Shown here in pieces: positions 27,673 to 35,342 of a stretch of DNA of 64,000 bases. The position numbers were made by a program, and so were the translations under genes. Position 1 is the first letter of the stretch. Every line of letters begins with the position of its first letter. Below the pieces are notes generated by a model that did no database searches, was not told the origin of the DNA, and saw only the letters and a program-made list of their open reading frames with translations. Source of the stretch: Nocardioides agri (GTDB lineage: Bacteria; Actinomycetota; Actinomycetes; Propionibacteriales; Nocardioidaceae); contig NZ_JACEIC010000001.1 in NCBI RefSeq assembly GCF_013778305.1, forward strand, positions 310,001 through 374,000. Reading direction: 5' to 3'.

Positions 27673-28083
27673 GTGAGCGACGTGCTGGACGAGGGGCCGT
27701 TCTTCCACGGGACGAAGGCCGACCTCCAGGTGGGGGACCTGCTGACCGCGGGCTTCAACTCGAACTACCGGCCCGAGGTCGTGATGAACCACATCTACTT
27801 CACCGCGCTCCAGGACGGTGCGGGCCTCGCCGCCGAGCTCGCGGCCGGCGACGGCGCGCCGCGGGTCTACCTCGTGGAGCCGACGGGGGAGTTCGAGAAC
27901 GACCCCAACGTGACCGACAAGAAGTTCCCCGGCAACCCCACCCGGTCCTACCGCAGCACGGAGCCGCTCCGGGTGGTCGGCGAGGTGGACGACTGGCCGC
28001 GGCTCACCCCCGAGGCGCTCCAGGCGTGGCGCGACCGGCTGGCGGTGCTGCTCCACGAGGAGCGCGGCGAGATCATCAACTGA
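27673..28083 (+). CDS. arr: Rifamycin ADP-ribosyltransferase (Arr)
   Basis: Inactivates rifamycins by transferring ADP-ribose from NAD to the C23 hydroxyl. The 136-residue protein closely follows the Arr family: PFFHGTKADLQVGDLLTAGF at the start, then VYLVEPTGEFENDPN and KFPGNPTRSYRSTEPLRVVG. His12, Tyr42 and Asp77 each sit exactly seven residues before His19, Tyr49 and Asp84 of Arr-ms of Mycobacterium smegmatis, so the NAD site is intact. GTG 27673 follows TAGGCT (27661-27666) by six bases, a leaderless promoter of its own. No mobile element or integron signature surrounds it and base composition is like its neighbours, so it looks intrinsic. Confidence 0.93.
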   Translation: MSDVLDEGPFFHGTKADLQVGDLLTAGFNSNYRPEVVMNHIYFTALQDGAGLAAELAAGDGAPRVYLVEPTGEFENDPNVTDKKFPGNPTRSYRSTEPLRVVGEVDDWPRLTPEALQAWRDRLAVLLHEERGEIIN

Positions 28084-28444
28084 CGCGTTGGTACACGTCG
28101 TCCATCGACCTGGGAAACGTCGTTCTCGAGAACGAGAGCGCGCCCGACGGGAACATCCAGGGGAGGGCGACCAGCTCGAAGACCCCTGCCTGGACGGCCG
28201 GGTCCTCACCCTTCAGCCGCAAGGCCTCGTCGGGGGAGCAGCGCATCAGGGACACGCCGCGGTAGTGGCGGCGCGGCTCGTCCAGCGAGCCGGCCGGGCC
28301 GGCGGCGAGCAGGACACCACGCTCGTGGAGGTCGGCGAGGTGCGCGAGGTGGGCGTTCTGGTAGCGCGTGGCCTCCTCCTCGGTCAGCTCCGGCGGCGCG
28401 GCCGGGGTGACCAGGAGGACGACGGTGAGCTGGTCGAACTCCAT
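28076..28444 (-). CDS. YciI-like protein
   Basis: A 122-residue protein of the YCII-related family, small ferredoxin-like alpha-beta proteins often acting as dimers. Typical features are the first strand LTVVLLVTPAAP, a helix ATRYQNAHLAHLADLHERGV ending in LLAAGPAGS (family His/Gly positions), and the closing EDPAVQAGVFELVALPWMFP. The YciI catalytic His-Asp pair seems partly kept (HLADLHERG and GEDPAV). Its 3-prime end overlaps the arr stop by eight bases in convergent orientation. Function in this organism is unknown. Confidence 0.85.
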   Translation of the reverse strand: MEFDQLTVVLLVTPAAPPELTEEEATRYQNAHLAHLADLHERGVLLAAGPAGSLDEPRRHYRGVSLMRCSPDEALRLKGEDPAVQAGVFELVALPWMFPSGALSFSRTTFPRSMDDVYQRVS

Positions 28445-28492
28445 GGGCCGATCGTACGGAACCCGGAGGTCGCCGGCGGTGTACTACGGAGT

Positions 28493-28984
28493 GTGAGGCT
28501 GAGACCGGTCCTGGTGACCGCCGTGGTGTGCAGCGTCGCCGCCGTGAGCGCGTGCACCGCCGACCGCGACACGCCGGCGGCGAAGCTGGTCGCGCCGGCC
28601 GCCACGTCGGCAGCGCCGACCGCCACGTCGGCCGCCTGCGTGCCGGCGCCGATCGAGGGCGGCGTGCTGGAGGGCCGGTCCGACGACGGCACCTCGGTCG
28701 CGGCCCTGACGTTCCGCCAGGAGGCCGGTCCCGTGCGCGTCGGGGAGGAGGTCAAGATCGTCGTCCGGATCACGGGGGAGGGCGACCTGGCCGTGACAGC
28801 CGTCCGGCCGGACGGAGCGGAGGCGCCGCTCGACTGGGGTCCGGAGCCGCACTCCTCGAGCACGTTCCGGCAGCCCGGCGACGAATGGGGCTTCGGGGTC
28901 ACCTTCGACGCCCCGGGCTGCTGGACGATCGAGCTGGACCGCTCGGAGGCGGGCGCGGGCCGGCTCGAGCTCGAGGTCGTCTGA
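28493..28984 (+). CDS. Putative lipoprotein, unknown function
   Basis: A 163-residue protein with a signal peptide (LRPVLVTAVVCSVAAVSAC) and lipobox Val18-Ser19-Ala20-Cys21, so it should be anchored outside the membrane. An Ala/Thr/Pro-rich linker with a repeated AATSAAPTATSAA pattern leads to one beta-rich domain (EVKIVVRITGEGDLAVTAV up to the C-terminal ELDRSEAGAGRLELEVV) that resembles an immunoglobulin-like sandwich. I do not recognise the family. GTG 28493 begins 48 bases from the start of the divergent YciI gene; the start is fixed by the signal peptide. Confidence 0.75.
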   Translation: MRLRPVLVTAVVCSVAAVSACTADRDTPAAKLVAPAATSAAPTATSAACVPAPIEGGVLEGRSDDGTSVAALTFRQEAGPVRVGEEVKIVVRITGEGDLAVTAVRPDGAEAPLDWGPEPHSSSTFRQPGDEWGFGVTFDAPGCWTIELDRSEAGAGRLELEVV

Positions 28985-29084
28985 GGGGCCCGTCAGCCGA
29001 GCGACATCCGGGGCTCGCCGGTCGCCGAAGGCGTACCCTCACCACAGGGCCACCGGGGGCCCACACCAGCGCAAGGGGATGCCG

Positions 29085-29777
29085 ATGACGCGTCCATGCC
29101 GGTCGGCCAACCAGGTGCCGGCCCGAGCTGTCCAGTTGACCCTGGCTGCGGTGCTCGTCGTCGGCCTCCTCGGATCTGCTGCCTCGGGCTCCGCCCCGTC
29201 CCCCCTCGGGGCGTCCGCCCGCGCCGTCGTGACCTGCTACGAGGGCGAGGTCCTCTACCTGACCGGCTCCGCGGACGTGAGCGTGGGCGTCGCCAACACA
29301 CGGTGCGGTCGGGTCGTGCTCGCGGGGGACAACGCGACCGTCACGCTGCCGGAGACGACCCAACTCGACGTCACCGGATCCGGGAACACCGTGATCGGCA
29401 CCGGAGCGGGCCTCGGGGTCATCCATCTCGAGGGTGACGACTCGACCGTGCGCGCGACCAGGATCTCCGGGGTCTACATCACCGGCGACGGCAATCGCGC
29501 GACCGCACAGCGCGGGGGGTTCGCCGGGGCACACGGACGGCAGAACGTCTTGCGGTACGGCCGGCTCGAGACGATGGCCCTGCGAGGAGACCGCAACGAC
29601 GGTCGGGCGGCCACCTGCGGTGCCACCCGGGTGCAGGGCGACAGGAACAAGGTCGTGCACGGACGCCTCAAGGTCCTCCTGCTGTCCGGCAACCGGAACC
29701 TCGTGACCGTCGCCGACGGACGGGTGAGGGTCGCGGCCAGCGGCACCGGCAACGTCCTGCGCCTGCGCCGACGGTGA
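29085..29777 (+). CDS. Exported repeat protein, DUF3060-like beta-solenoid
   Basis: A 230-residue exported protein with a signal peptide (VQLTLAAVLVVGLLGSAASG) cleaved near residue 35-45. The mature part carries a short recurring unit with Gly-x-Asn/Arg-Asn followed by a hydrophobic residue: VTGSGNTVI, ITGDGNRAT, LRGDRNDGR, VQGDRNKVV, LSGNRNLVT and ASGTGNVLR. This resembles DUF3060 domains of actinobacteria and suggests a small beta-solenoid. Two Cys (VTCYEG and TRCGR) may form a disulfide. ATG 29085 is preferred over 29079 because AAGGGG (29073-29078) then has six-base spacing. Function is unknown. Confidence 0.7.
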   Translation: MTRPCRSANQVPARAVQLTLAAVLVVGLLGSAASGSAPSPLGASARAVVTCYEGEVLYLTGSADVSVGVANTRCGRVVLAGDNATVTLPETTQLDVTGSGNTVIGTGAGLGVIHLEGDDSTVRATRISGVYITGDGNRATAQRGGFAGAHGRQNVLRYGRLETMALRGDRNDGRAATCGATRVQGDRNKVVHGRLKVLLLSGNRNLVTVADGRVRVAASGTGNVLRLRRR

Positions 29778-29796
29778 CGCGGCGCCATCCCTCGGG

Positions 29797-30450
29797 TCAC
29801 CCGAAGGGCAGGGGCTCCGGCGCCAGCGAGACCGCCTTGGCCCGGGCGGCGGTCAGCCGGCGCCGGTGGTGCTGGCGGCAGAGCACCTCGTAGGCCACGT
29901 CTGCCGGGGGCTGGTCGGCCTTGTCGACGTCGCCGACGACGATGACCTCGCCCTCGACCACCATGACGCCGTTCTCCGTGCGCGCGTTGTGGGTGGCGCG
30001 CTTGCCGCACCAGCACAGCGCCTCGACCTGGAGCACGTTGACCCGGTCGGCGAGCTCGATCAGTCGCGAGCTGCCTTCGAAGAGCTGGGTGCGGAAGTCG
30101 GTGAGGATGCCGAACGCGAACACGTCGATCTGGAGCTCGTCGACGACCTTGGCGAGCTGGTCGATCTGGTCGCGCGTGTAGAACTGGGCCTCGTCGCAGA
30201 TCAGGTAGTCCACGCGGCCGCCCTGCGTGAGGGTCGTGACCACGAACCGCCAGAAGTCGAAGTCCGTGGTGACCTCCAGCGCGTCGTGGGTGAGTCCGAG
30301 GCGGCTGGACAGCGTGGCCTCGCCCGCGCGGTCGTGGGTGGTGAACAGCCTGCCGACCCGGCCACGCGCCGCGTGGTTGTGGTTCGTCTGGAGCGCGAGC
30401 GTGCTCTTGCCGGAGTCCATCGTGCCGGTGAAGAAGTGCAGTTCAGCCAC
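29797..30450 (-). CDS. tdk: Thymidine kinase
   Basis: Salvage enzyme phosphorylating thymidine to dTMP, 217 residues, bacterial TK1-like type. The P-loop is FFTGTMDSGKSTLALQ, the Walker B region LICDEAQFYT, the lasso region FAFGILTDFRTQLFEGSSRL, and the structural zinc site uses CWCGKRATHNAR and the later Cys-His of EVLCRQHHRRR. Start is GTG 30450 with AGG about nine bases upstream; an upstream in-frame ATG (30552) would run into the divergent rhodanese gene. It is convergent with the DUF3060-like gene. Confidence 0.95.
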   Translation of the reverse strand: MAELHFFTGTMDSGKSTLALQTNHNHAARGRVGRLFTTHDRAGEATLSSRLGLTHDALEVTTDFDFWRFVVTTLTQGGRVDYLICDEAQFYTRDQIDQLAKVVDELQIDVFAFGILTDFRTQLFEGSSRLIELADRVNVLQVEALCWCGKRATHNARTENGVMVVEGEVIVVGDVDKADQPPADVAYEVLCRQHHRRRLTAARAKAVSLAPEPLPFG

Positions 30451-30487
30451 GGGTCGGAATCCTTTCACGACCCGGCAGGATGGGCGC

Positions 30488-31312
30488 ATGCACACCCCGA
30501 CCACGTCACCACTGATCTCGGTGGCCGAGCTGCGCAGCGTCCTCGGCGACACCGCCGTCCTCGACGTGCGCTACCGCATGGGCGGTCCGCCCGGACGGCC
30601 GGAGTACGACGCCGGGCACGTCCCCGGCGCGGCGTACGTCGACCTCCCCAGTGACCTGGCGGCGCCCCCGGGCGCGGGCGGCCGGCACCCACTCCCGGAG
30701 ACGGAGCGCTTCGAGGCCGCGATGCGCCGGGCCGGGGTCAGCAACGACCGGCCGGTGGTCGTGTACGACGACTGGACCGGCCTCGCGGCCGGCCGGGCCT
30801 GGTGGCTGCTGCGCTACCACGGCCACCCGGACGTCCGGGTGCTCGACGGGGCGTGGCCGGCGTGGCGGGACGGCGGTGGTGAGGTCGAGACCGAGGAGGT
30901 CGTGCCGCCGGTGGGCGACTTCACCGCCCGGCCCGGACACATGCCGGTCGTCGAGGCCGACGACGTGCTCGACGTCCCGGTGCTGGTCGACGCGCGGGCG
31001 CCGGAGCGCTACCGCGGCGAGACCGAGCCGATCGACCCGGTCGCCGGCCACATCCCCGGCGCGATCAACGTGCCGACCACCACCAACCTCCGCGTCGACG
31101 GCCGGTGGCGCGACCCCGGCGCCCTGAAGGCGCTGTACGCCGCGGCGGGCGTCGACGGGACCGAGGAGGTCGTCGTCTACTGCGGGTCGGGGGTCACGGC
31201 CGTCCACGACGTGATCGCCCTGGAGCTGGCCGGCATCCGCGCCGCCCTCTACCCGGGCAGCTGGTCGGGGTGGATCACCGACCCGGCGCGGCCGGTCGTG
31301 ACGAGGAGCTAG
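30488..31312 (+). CDS. sseA: Sulfurtransferase with two rhodanese domains
   Basis: A 274-residue thiosulfate/3-mercaptopyruvate sulfurtransferase-like protein. The N-terminal rhodanese domain (residues 1-125) is inactive, with YDDWTG in place of the active loop; the C-terminal domain (from about 145) has the catalytic Cys in VVYCGSGVTAVHDVIALELAG. The interdomain linker and DLPSDLAAPPGAGGRHPLP are typical of the SseA type. The CGSGVT loop favours 3-mercaptopyruvate or thiosulfate. ATG 30488 follows CAGGAT (30476-30481) by six bases. It overlaps the convergent sepH by four bases. Symbol is by family resemblance. Confidence 0.9.
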   Translation: MHTPTTSPLISVAELRSVLGDTAVLDVRYRMGGPPGRPEYDAGHVPGAAYVDLPSDLAAPPGAGGRHPLPETERFEAAMRRAGVSNDRPVVVYDDWTGLAAGRAWWLLRYHGHPDVRVLDGAWPAWRDGGGEVETEEVVPPVGDFTARPGHMPVVEADDVLDVPVLVDARAPERYRGETEPIDPVAGHIPGAINVPTTTNLRVDGRWRDPGALKALYAAAGVDGTEEVVVYCGSGVTAVHDVIALELAGIRAALYPGSWSGWITDPARPVVTRS

Positions 31313-32307
31313 CGGTCCGAGCCACCGCTCGGGCCACCGAACATGATCTCGTCCCAGGACGGGACGGAGGCCCGGCCACGCTTCTTGGGCTTGGCGGCCG
31401 GCTCGGGCTCGGGCTCGGCGGCCGCCGCGTCGGCGGCCTCCTCGCGGAGCTCCGCCTCCTCGGCGACGACCTGCTCGTCGGTCGGCGGCTCGGGGTCGAG
31501 GAACGCCTCGAGCGGCTGCTCGGCCACCACGTCGGAGACCAGGTCGATCGCGTCGTCGCCCAGCGGCAGCTGGTCGGGCTCGACGACCGCGGTGAGCCGG
31601 CGCTCCCGGGCGGCCCGCAGGTCGTCGGCGACCGGCGCGGCGGCCGCCTCCGCGATCTCCTCGCCGACCAGCCAGCGGGCGTCGTCGTTGTCGAGCGTGA
31701 CGTAGTTGCCGGGGGCGTCGAAGGTGAGCCGGGCGGTGCCGGTGCGCGGGCCGGCGGCGTAGTCGGCGGTCAGCGTCCAGCGACCGTCCTCGCGGCGCCA
31801 CGCGTCCCAGGTGACGGTGTCGGGGTCGACGTTCTCGGCACGCAGTCGCGCTGCGACCGCGTCGCCGAGGGTGCGCACGCCGCCGGAGCCGGCGGCGTCG
31901 CTGCGCCGGAGCGAGGAGCGCTGGGCGCGCTCGGCGACGTGCTCGCGCTCGGCCAGCACGGGCGCCGCGAACGGCATGATCTTCTCGACCGACGTCTGCG
32001 CCGCCTGGGCCACCGACTCCGCCGTCTCTCCGGCGCGGATCCGGGCCTGGATGTCTCGGGGTCGGAGCATGCTCTCCATCGTCTTCTCCATTCCGCGGCT
32101 CTCCCGCGGGGTGGCCGCGGGGCTGGGCCGGACGGCCGCCCGCAGCCGGTCGTCGATCGCCAGCAGGTGCTCGGCGCCCTCCTCGTCGACCAGCCGGAGG
32201 TGGGTGCCCTCGTCGTTGACGTCGGTGAGTCGGAGGTGCGCCAGGGCAGGCCGGGACGCCGGCCCGGGGTCGGGCTCGAGCGTCGGGTGCTGGATCGGTG
32301 CGGTCAT
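31309..32307 (-). CDS. sepH: Cell division regulator SepH (DUF3071)
   Basis: Actinobacterial cytokinesis protein that binds FtsZ and promotes its assembly in Streptomyces. The 332-residue protein has the conserved N-terminal DUF3071 domain with a helix-turn-helix (LRLTDVNDEGTHLRLVDEEG, then LRPRDIQARIRAGETAESVA near residue 85), a long Ala/Glu/Pro-rich acidic middle, and the diagnostic C-terminal motif KRGRASVPSWDEIMFGGP. ATG 32307 matches the family start; ten bases upstream is TAGGCT on the minus strand. The assignment is firm; activity is known from the family. Confidence 0.93.
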   Translation of the reverse strand: MTAPIQHPTLEPDPGPASRPALAHLRLTDVNDEGTHLRLVDEEGAEHLLAIDDRLRAAVRPSPAATPRESRGMEKTMESMLRPRDIQARIRAGETAESVAQAAQTSVEKIMPFAAPVLAEREHVAERAQRSSLRRSDAAGSGGVRTLGDAVAARLRAENVDPDTVTWDAWRREDGRWTLTADYAAGPRTGTARLTFDAPGNYVTLDNDDARWLVGEEIAEAAAAPVADDLRAARERRLTAVVEPDQLPLGDDAIDLVSDVVAEQPLEAFLDPEPPTDEQVVAEEAELREEAADAAAAEPEPEPAAKPKKRGRASVPSWDEIMFGGPSGGSDR

Positions 32308-32387
32308 CGGTGCGCCGAGCCTACGACAGCGAGGCACGCGAGGCGGGGACCGTCCCGGCGTGCCTCGCGACGGACTACCGTCCGGAC

Positions 32388-33020
32388 GTGACCACCGACG
32401 TCTCCACCACGCAGGTCGTGCTCGACCTGGTGGGCATCTTCGTGTTCTCGATCTCCGGCGCCCTGGTCGCGGTCCGCAAGGGGTACGACGTGTTCGGCGT
32501 GCTCGTGCTGGCCGGTATGACGGGCCTCGGCGGCGGGTTCATCCGCGACGTGCTCATCGACGCGACCCCGCCGGCCGCGCTCGAGGACTGGCGCTACCTG
32601 ATGGCGCCCTTGGCGGCCGGGGTGCTCGCGTTCGTCTTCCACCCGGCGATCGGCCGGATGGAGCGGTCGATCAACGTGCTCGACGCCTTCGGGCTCGGCC
32701 TCTTCTGCGTCACGGGGGCGCTCAAGGCGCTCGACTACGGGCTCGGCCTCGTGCCGGCCGCGCTGATGGGGATGGTCACCGGCATCGGCGGCGGGATGCT
32801 GCGCGACATCCTGGCCTCGCGGGTCCCGGCCGTCTTCCGCGGCGAGCTCTACGCCATCCCGGCGCTGGCCGGCGCGGGGGTCGTGGTCGCGCTCGCGCAC
32901 ACCGACCTCAGCTACTGGACGGTCGCGCTGCTCGGCGGCGGCCTGTGCACCGGGTGGCGGCTCCTCGCGATCTGGCGGCACTGGCGGGCGCCGGTGCCGA
33001 CGGGTCCGGCCAGCGTCTAG
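32388..33020 (+). CDS. TRIC-type channel family protein (UPF0126)
   Basis: A 210-residue membrane protein with seven hydrophobic segments. The internal duplication of the family is plain: GVLVLAGMTGLGGGFIRDVL in the first half and ALMGMVTGIGGGMLRDIL in the second, each after a GAL...K.YG helix. Bacterial members are homotrimeric relatives of animal TRIC channels and conduct monovalent cations. GTG 32388 follows TACCGT (32376-32381) by exactly six bases, indicating a leaderless transcript, and is divergent from sepH. Confidence 0.92.
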   Translation: MTTDVSTTQVVLDLVGIFVFSISGALVAVRKGYDVFGVLVLAGMTGLGGGFIRDVLIDATPPAALEDWRYLMAPLAAGVLAFVFHPAIGRMERSINVLDAFGLGLFCVTGALKALDYGLGLVPAALMGMVTGIGGGMLRDILASRVPAVFRGELYAIPALAGAGVVVALAHTDLSYWTVALLGGGLCTGWRLLAIWRHWRAPVPTGPASV

Positions 33021-33168
33021 CCGGTCCGGAACGTGTGGCCGACTTGTTGACGTCATTGGGACGTTCTGTGGCCGAAATGTGGATCTCGTCCTCCTAGCGT
33101 GGCGCTCACGCCGCACGGACGCGGCGGGGGCCACAGGCGTGGTCACGAGCTTCAACGGGGGTCCACGG
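33021..33168 (+). promoter_or_regulatory. Repeat-bearing upstream region of a collagen-like gene
   Basis: TGTGGCCGA occurs at 33034-33042 and again at 33067-33075, a 33-bp offset (three helical turns), with the palindrome TGACGTCA at 33048-33055 between them. TAGCGT near 33095-33100 is a possible -10. This arrangement suggests a regulated promoter for the gene starting at 33169; the regulator is unknown. Confidence 0.35.
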
Positions 33169-34011
33169 ATGGGCATCAAGTCGGGAATCGTCGTGCTGTC
33201 GGCCGCGGCGCTGATCGCCGCGGGCGGGATCGGGAGCGCGACCGCCGCCAAGCTGATCTCCGGGCAGCAGATCAAGGACGGCTCGATCACCTCCCGCGAC
33301 CTCAGCCAGGGCCTCAACCGCAAGCTGCAGCGGGCCAACCACTCGACCGGCGTCAGCCCACAGACGGGTCCCCGAGGCCCCCAGGGCGAGCAGGGCCCCG
33401 CGGGCACCGCCGCGTACGTCGGCCCGCACTGGTCGGTGGTCGACCGCAACGTCATCGGCAACGGCGACTCCGGGCTGCGCGCGGGCCCCGTGGTCCCGCC
33501 GTACGGCGTCGGCTCGCTCGGCCTGCGCACCGGCTCGGCCACGGACAAGGCGGCCTTCGGCAACGAGCTGGACTTCCGGGGCAGGCCGCTGCCGACCACG
33601 GTGGGCTACAGCCTCTACACGACCGGCGAGAACGCCGCGCTCGCCGCGGACAACCTGCCGAACATCAGCCTCGAGATCGACCCCACCGGGCCGAGCACGG
33701 CGGGCCTCGACTACGCCTCGCTCGTCTACGACCCGACCGCCGTCACGCCGAACGCGTGGACCGCTCAGGACGCGTCGTCGGCGGCCCGCTGGTGGCTGAC
33801 CGGCGCTGCCGGCTCCTCCACGGGCTGCACGCTGGCCCACTACTGCACGCTCGGCGAGGTGCGGTCGGCGCTGCCGCAGGCCACCCTGCTGACCGTCACC
33901 ATCAGCAAGGGCAGGGACCGCGCGTTCTCCGGCGCGGTCGACGGCCTGCGCGTCGACGACCAGCTCTTCGACTTCGAGCCGCTCGGAGTCCTGGCCCGAG
34001 CGGCCGACTGA
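33169..34011 (+). CDS. Exported protein with short collagen-like segment
   Basis: A 280-residue exported protein. A signal peptide (IVVLSAAALIAAGGIGSATA) is followed by a small motif, LISGQQIKDGSITSRDLSQG, then NRKL, which recurs in the collagen-like protein at 42227. Four Gly-X-Y triplets (GPRGPQGEQGPAG) lead to a large beta-rich domain containing a Cys pair, SSTGCTLAHYCTLGEV. A cell-surface or secreted role is likely; the C-terminal domain is not recognised. ATG 33169 is set by the signal peptide; the open frame to 33079 is not coding in character. It is convergent with the FAD enzyme gene. Confidence 0.75.
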   Translation: MGIKSGIVVLSAAALIAAGGIGSATAAKLISGQQIKDGSITSRDLSQGLNRKLQRANHSTGVSPQTGPRGPQGEQGPAGTAAYVGPHWSVVDRNVIGNGDSGLRAGPVVPPYGVGSLGLRTGSATDKAAFGNELDFRGRPLPTTVGYSLYTTGENAALAADNLPNISLEIDPTGPSTAGLDYASLVYDPTAVTPNAWTAQDASSAARWWLTGAAGSSTGCTLAHYCTLGEVRSALPQATLLTVTISKGRDRAFSGAVDGLRVDDQLFDFEPLGVLARAAD

Positions 34012-34025
34012 CCGACCCGCGAGGG

Positions 34026-35342
34026 TCAGTCGCCCAGCACCCGCCGCAGGTAGCGGTTGGCGAACACCCGGTCGGGGTCCAGACGGTCTCGCAACGTCAG
34101 GAACTCGGCGAACCGGGGGTACGCCGGCGCTAGGTCCGCCGCGGACCGGGTGTGCACCTTGCCCCAGTGCGGGCGCCCGTCGTGGGCACGCATGATCGGC
34201 TCGAGGAGCTTGAAGTACTCGAGGTGGTCGGCGTCCACGTGGGTGTGGAAGGCGAGGTACAGGGAGTCACGCCCGGTCGAGGTCGACAGGGGGATGTCGT
34301 CGGACGGCGTCACCCGGATCTCGACCGGGAACGTGATGTTGAGGTCGGACGCGTCGATCGCCGCCCGGGCCTCGCGCAGCGCGGCGAGGCCGGCCTCGCG
34401 CGGGACGGCGTACTCCATCTCGCGGAAGCGGACCGTGCGCGGCGCGGTGAAGACCTTGTGCGCGGCGTCGCTGTAGGAGCGGGCCGACAGCATCCGGCTG
34501 GAGACCTGGTTGAACCGGCGGATCGTGCCGGGGAAGCGGTTGGTGACCCGGTTGAGGCCGCCGAACAGCTTGTTGGACAGGAACTCGTCGTCCCACCAGT
34601 AGCGCAGCCGCGACAGCGGCTCGGCCTCGGAGACCGGGATGTCGAGCCGGTCGTTGGTCTTGGTGAGCATGCGGTCGGTGTGCGGGAACCAGTAGGTGTC
34701 GACGTGGTGGTGGTCGGCCACCCGCTGGTCGAAGCCGTCGAGCGCCTCGTCCCAGCTCATCGGCGTCTCGTTGGCCTCCAGGACGAAGAGCGGCTCGACC
34801 CGGAACGTCAGTGTCGTGAGCACGCCCAGCGCGCCGAGGCCGACCCGGCCGAACTCGAGGACGTCGGCGTTCTCGGCCTCCGTCGCGGTGACGACCTCAC
34901 CGGTGCCGGTGACCAGCTGCAGCCCGCAGATCTGCGCGGAGAGCGACGCGGCGATCCCGCCGGTGCCGTGCGTGCCGGTCGAGGTGGCGCCGGCGAGCGT
35001 CTGCTCGGCGATGTCACCCATGTTGTGCAGGCTCAGCCCCATCCGCTCCAGCTCGGCGTTGAGCACCTTGAGCTGGGTGCCGGCCAGCGCCGTGACCGTC
35101 ATCGCGTCGCGGTCGACGGACAGGATGCCGCCGAGCCGCGACGGCCTCAGCATGGTGTGCTCGGGCGCGGAGATCGCGGTGAAGCTGTGGCCGGTGCCGA
35201 CCATCTTCACCGTGCTGCCCTCGGCGCGGGCCCGCTCGACGGCGGCCACGATCGCGGCCGTGTCCGCCGGCTCCTCGACCCGCTCGGGGCGCGCCGACTC
35301 CAGCTTGGACCAGTTCACCCACGCGGCGTTGCTCACAGTCAC
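34026..35342 (-). CDS. FAD-linked oxidase, D-arabinono-1,4-lactone / L-gulonolactone oxidase-like
   Basis: A 438-residue flavoprotein of the VAO/PCMH superfamily. The FAD domain includes VKMVGTGHSFTAISAPEH (His52 is in the position that carries covalent FAD in alditol oxidase) and AEQTLAGATSTGTHGTGGI. The C-terminal ALO domain ends with the family signature HWGKVHTRSAADLAPAYPRF (HWAK-like) and FANRYLRRVLG. Likely substrates are sugar lactones or polyols. GTG 35342 overlaps the upstream MFS stop as GTGA, yet TACTAT at 35354-35349 also lies six bases before it, so it may have its own leaderless promoter besides being coupled. Confidence 0.9.
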   Translation of the reverse strand: MTVSNAAWVNWSKLESARPERVEEPADTAAIVAAVERARAEGSTVKMVGTGHSFTAISAPEHTMLRPSRLGGILSVDRDAMTVTALAGTQLKVLNAELERMGLSLHNMGDIAEQTLAGATSTGTHGTGGIAASLSAQICGLQLVTGTGEVVTATEAENADVLEFGRVGLGALGVLTTLTFRVEPLFVLEANETPMSWDEALDGFDQRVADHHHVDTYWFPHTDRMLTKTNDRLDIPVSEAEPLSRLRYWWDDEFLSNKLFGGLNRVTNRFPGTIRRFNQVSSRMLSARSYSDAAHKVFTAPRTVRFREMEYAVPREAGLAALREARAAIDASDLNITFPVEIRVTPSDDIPLSTSTGRDSLYLAFHTHVDADHLEYFKLLEPIMRAHDGRPHWGKVHTRSAADLAPAYPRFAEFLTLRDRLDPDRVFANRYLRRVLGD

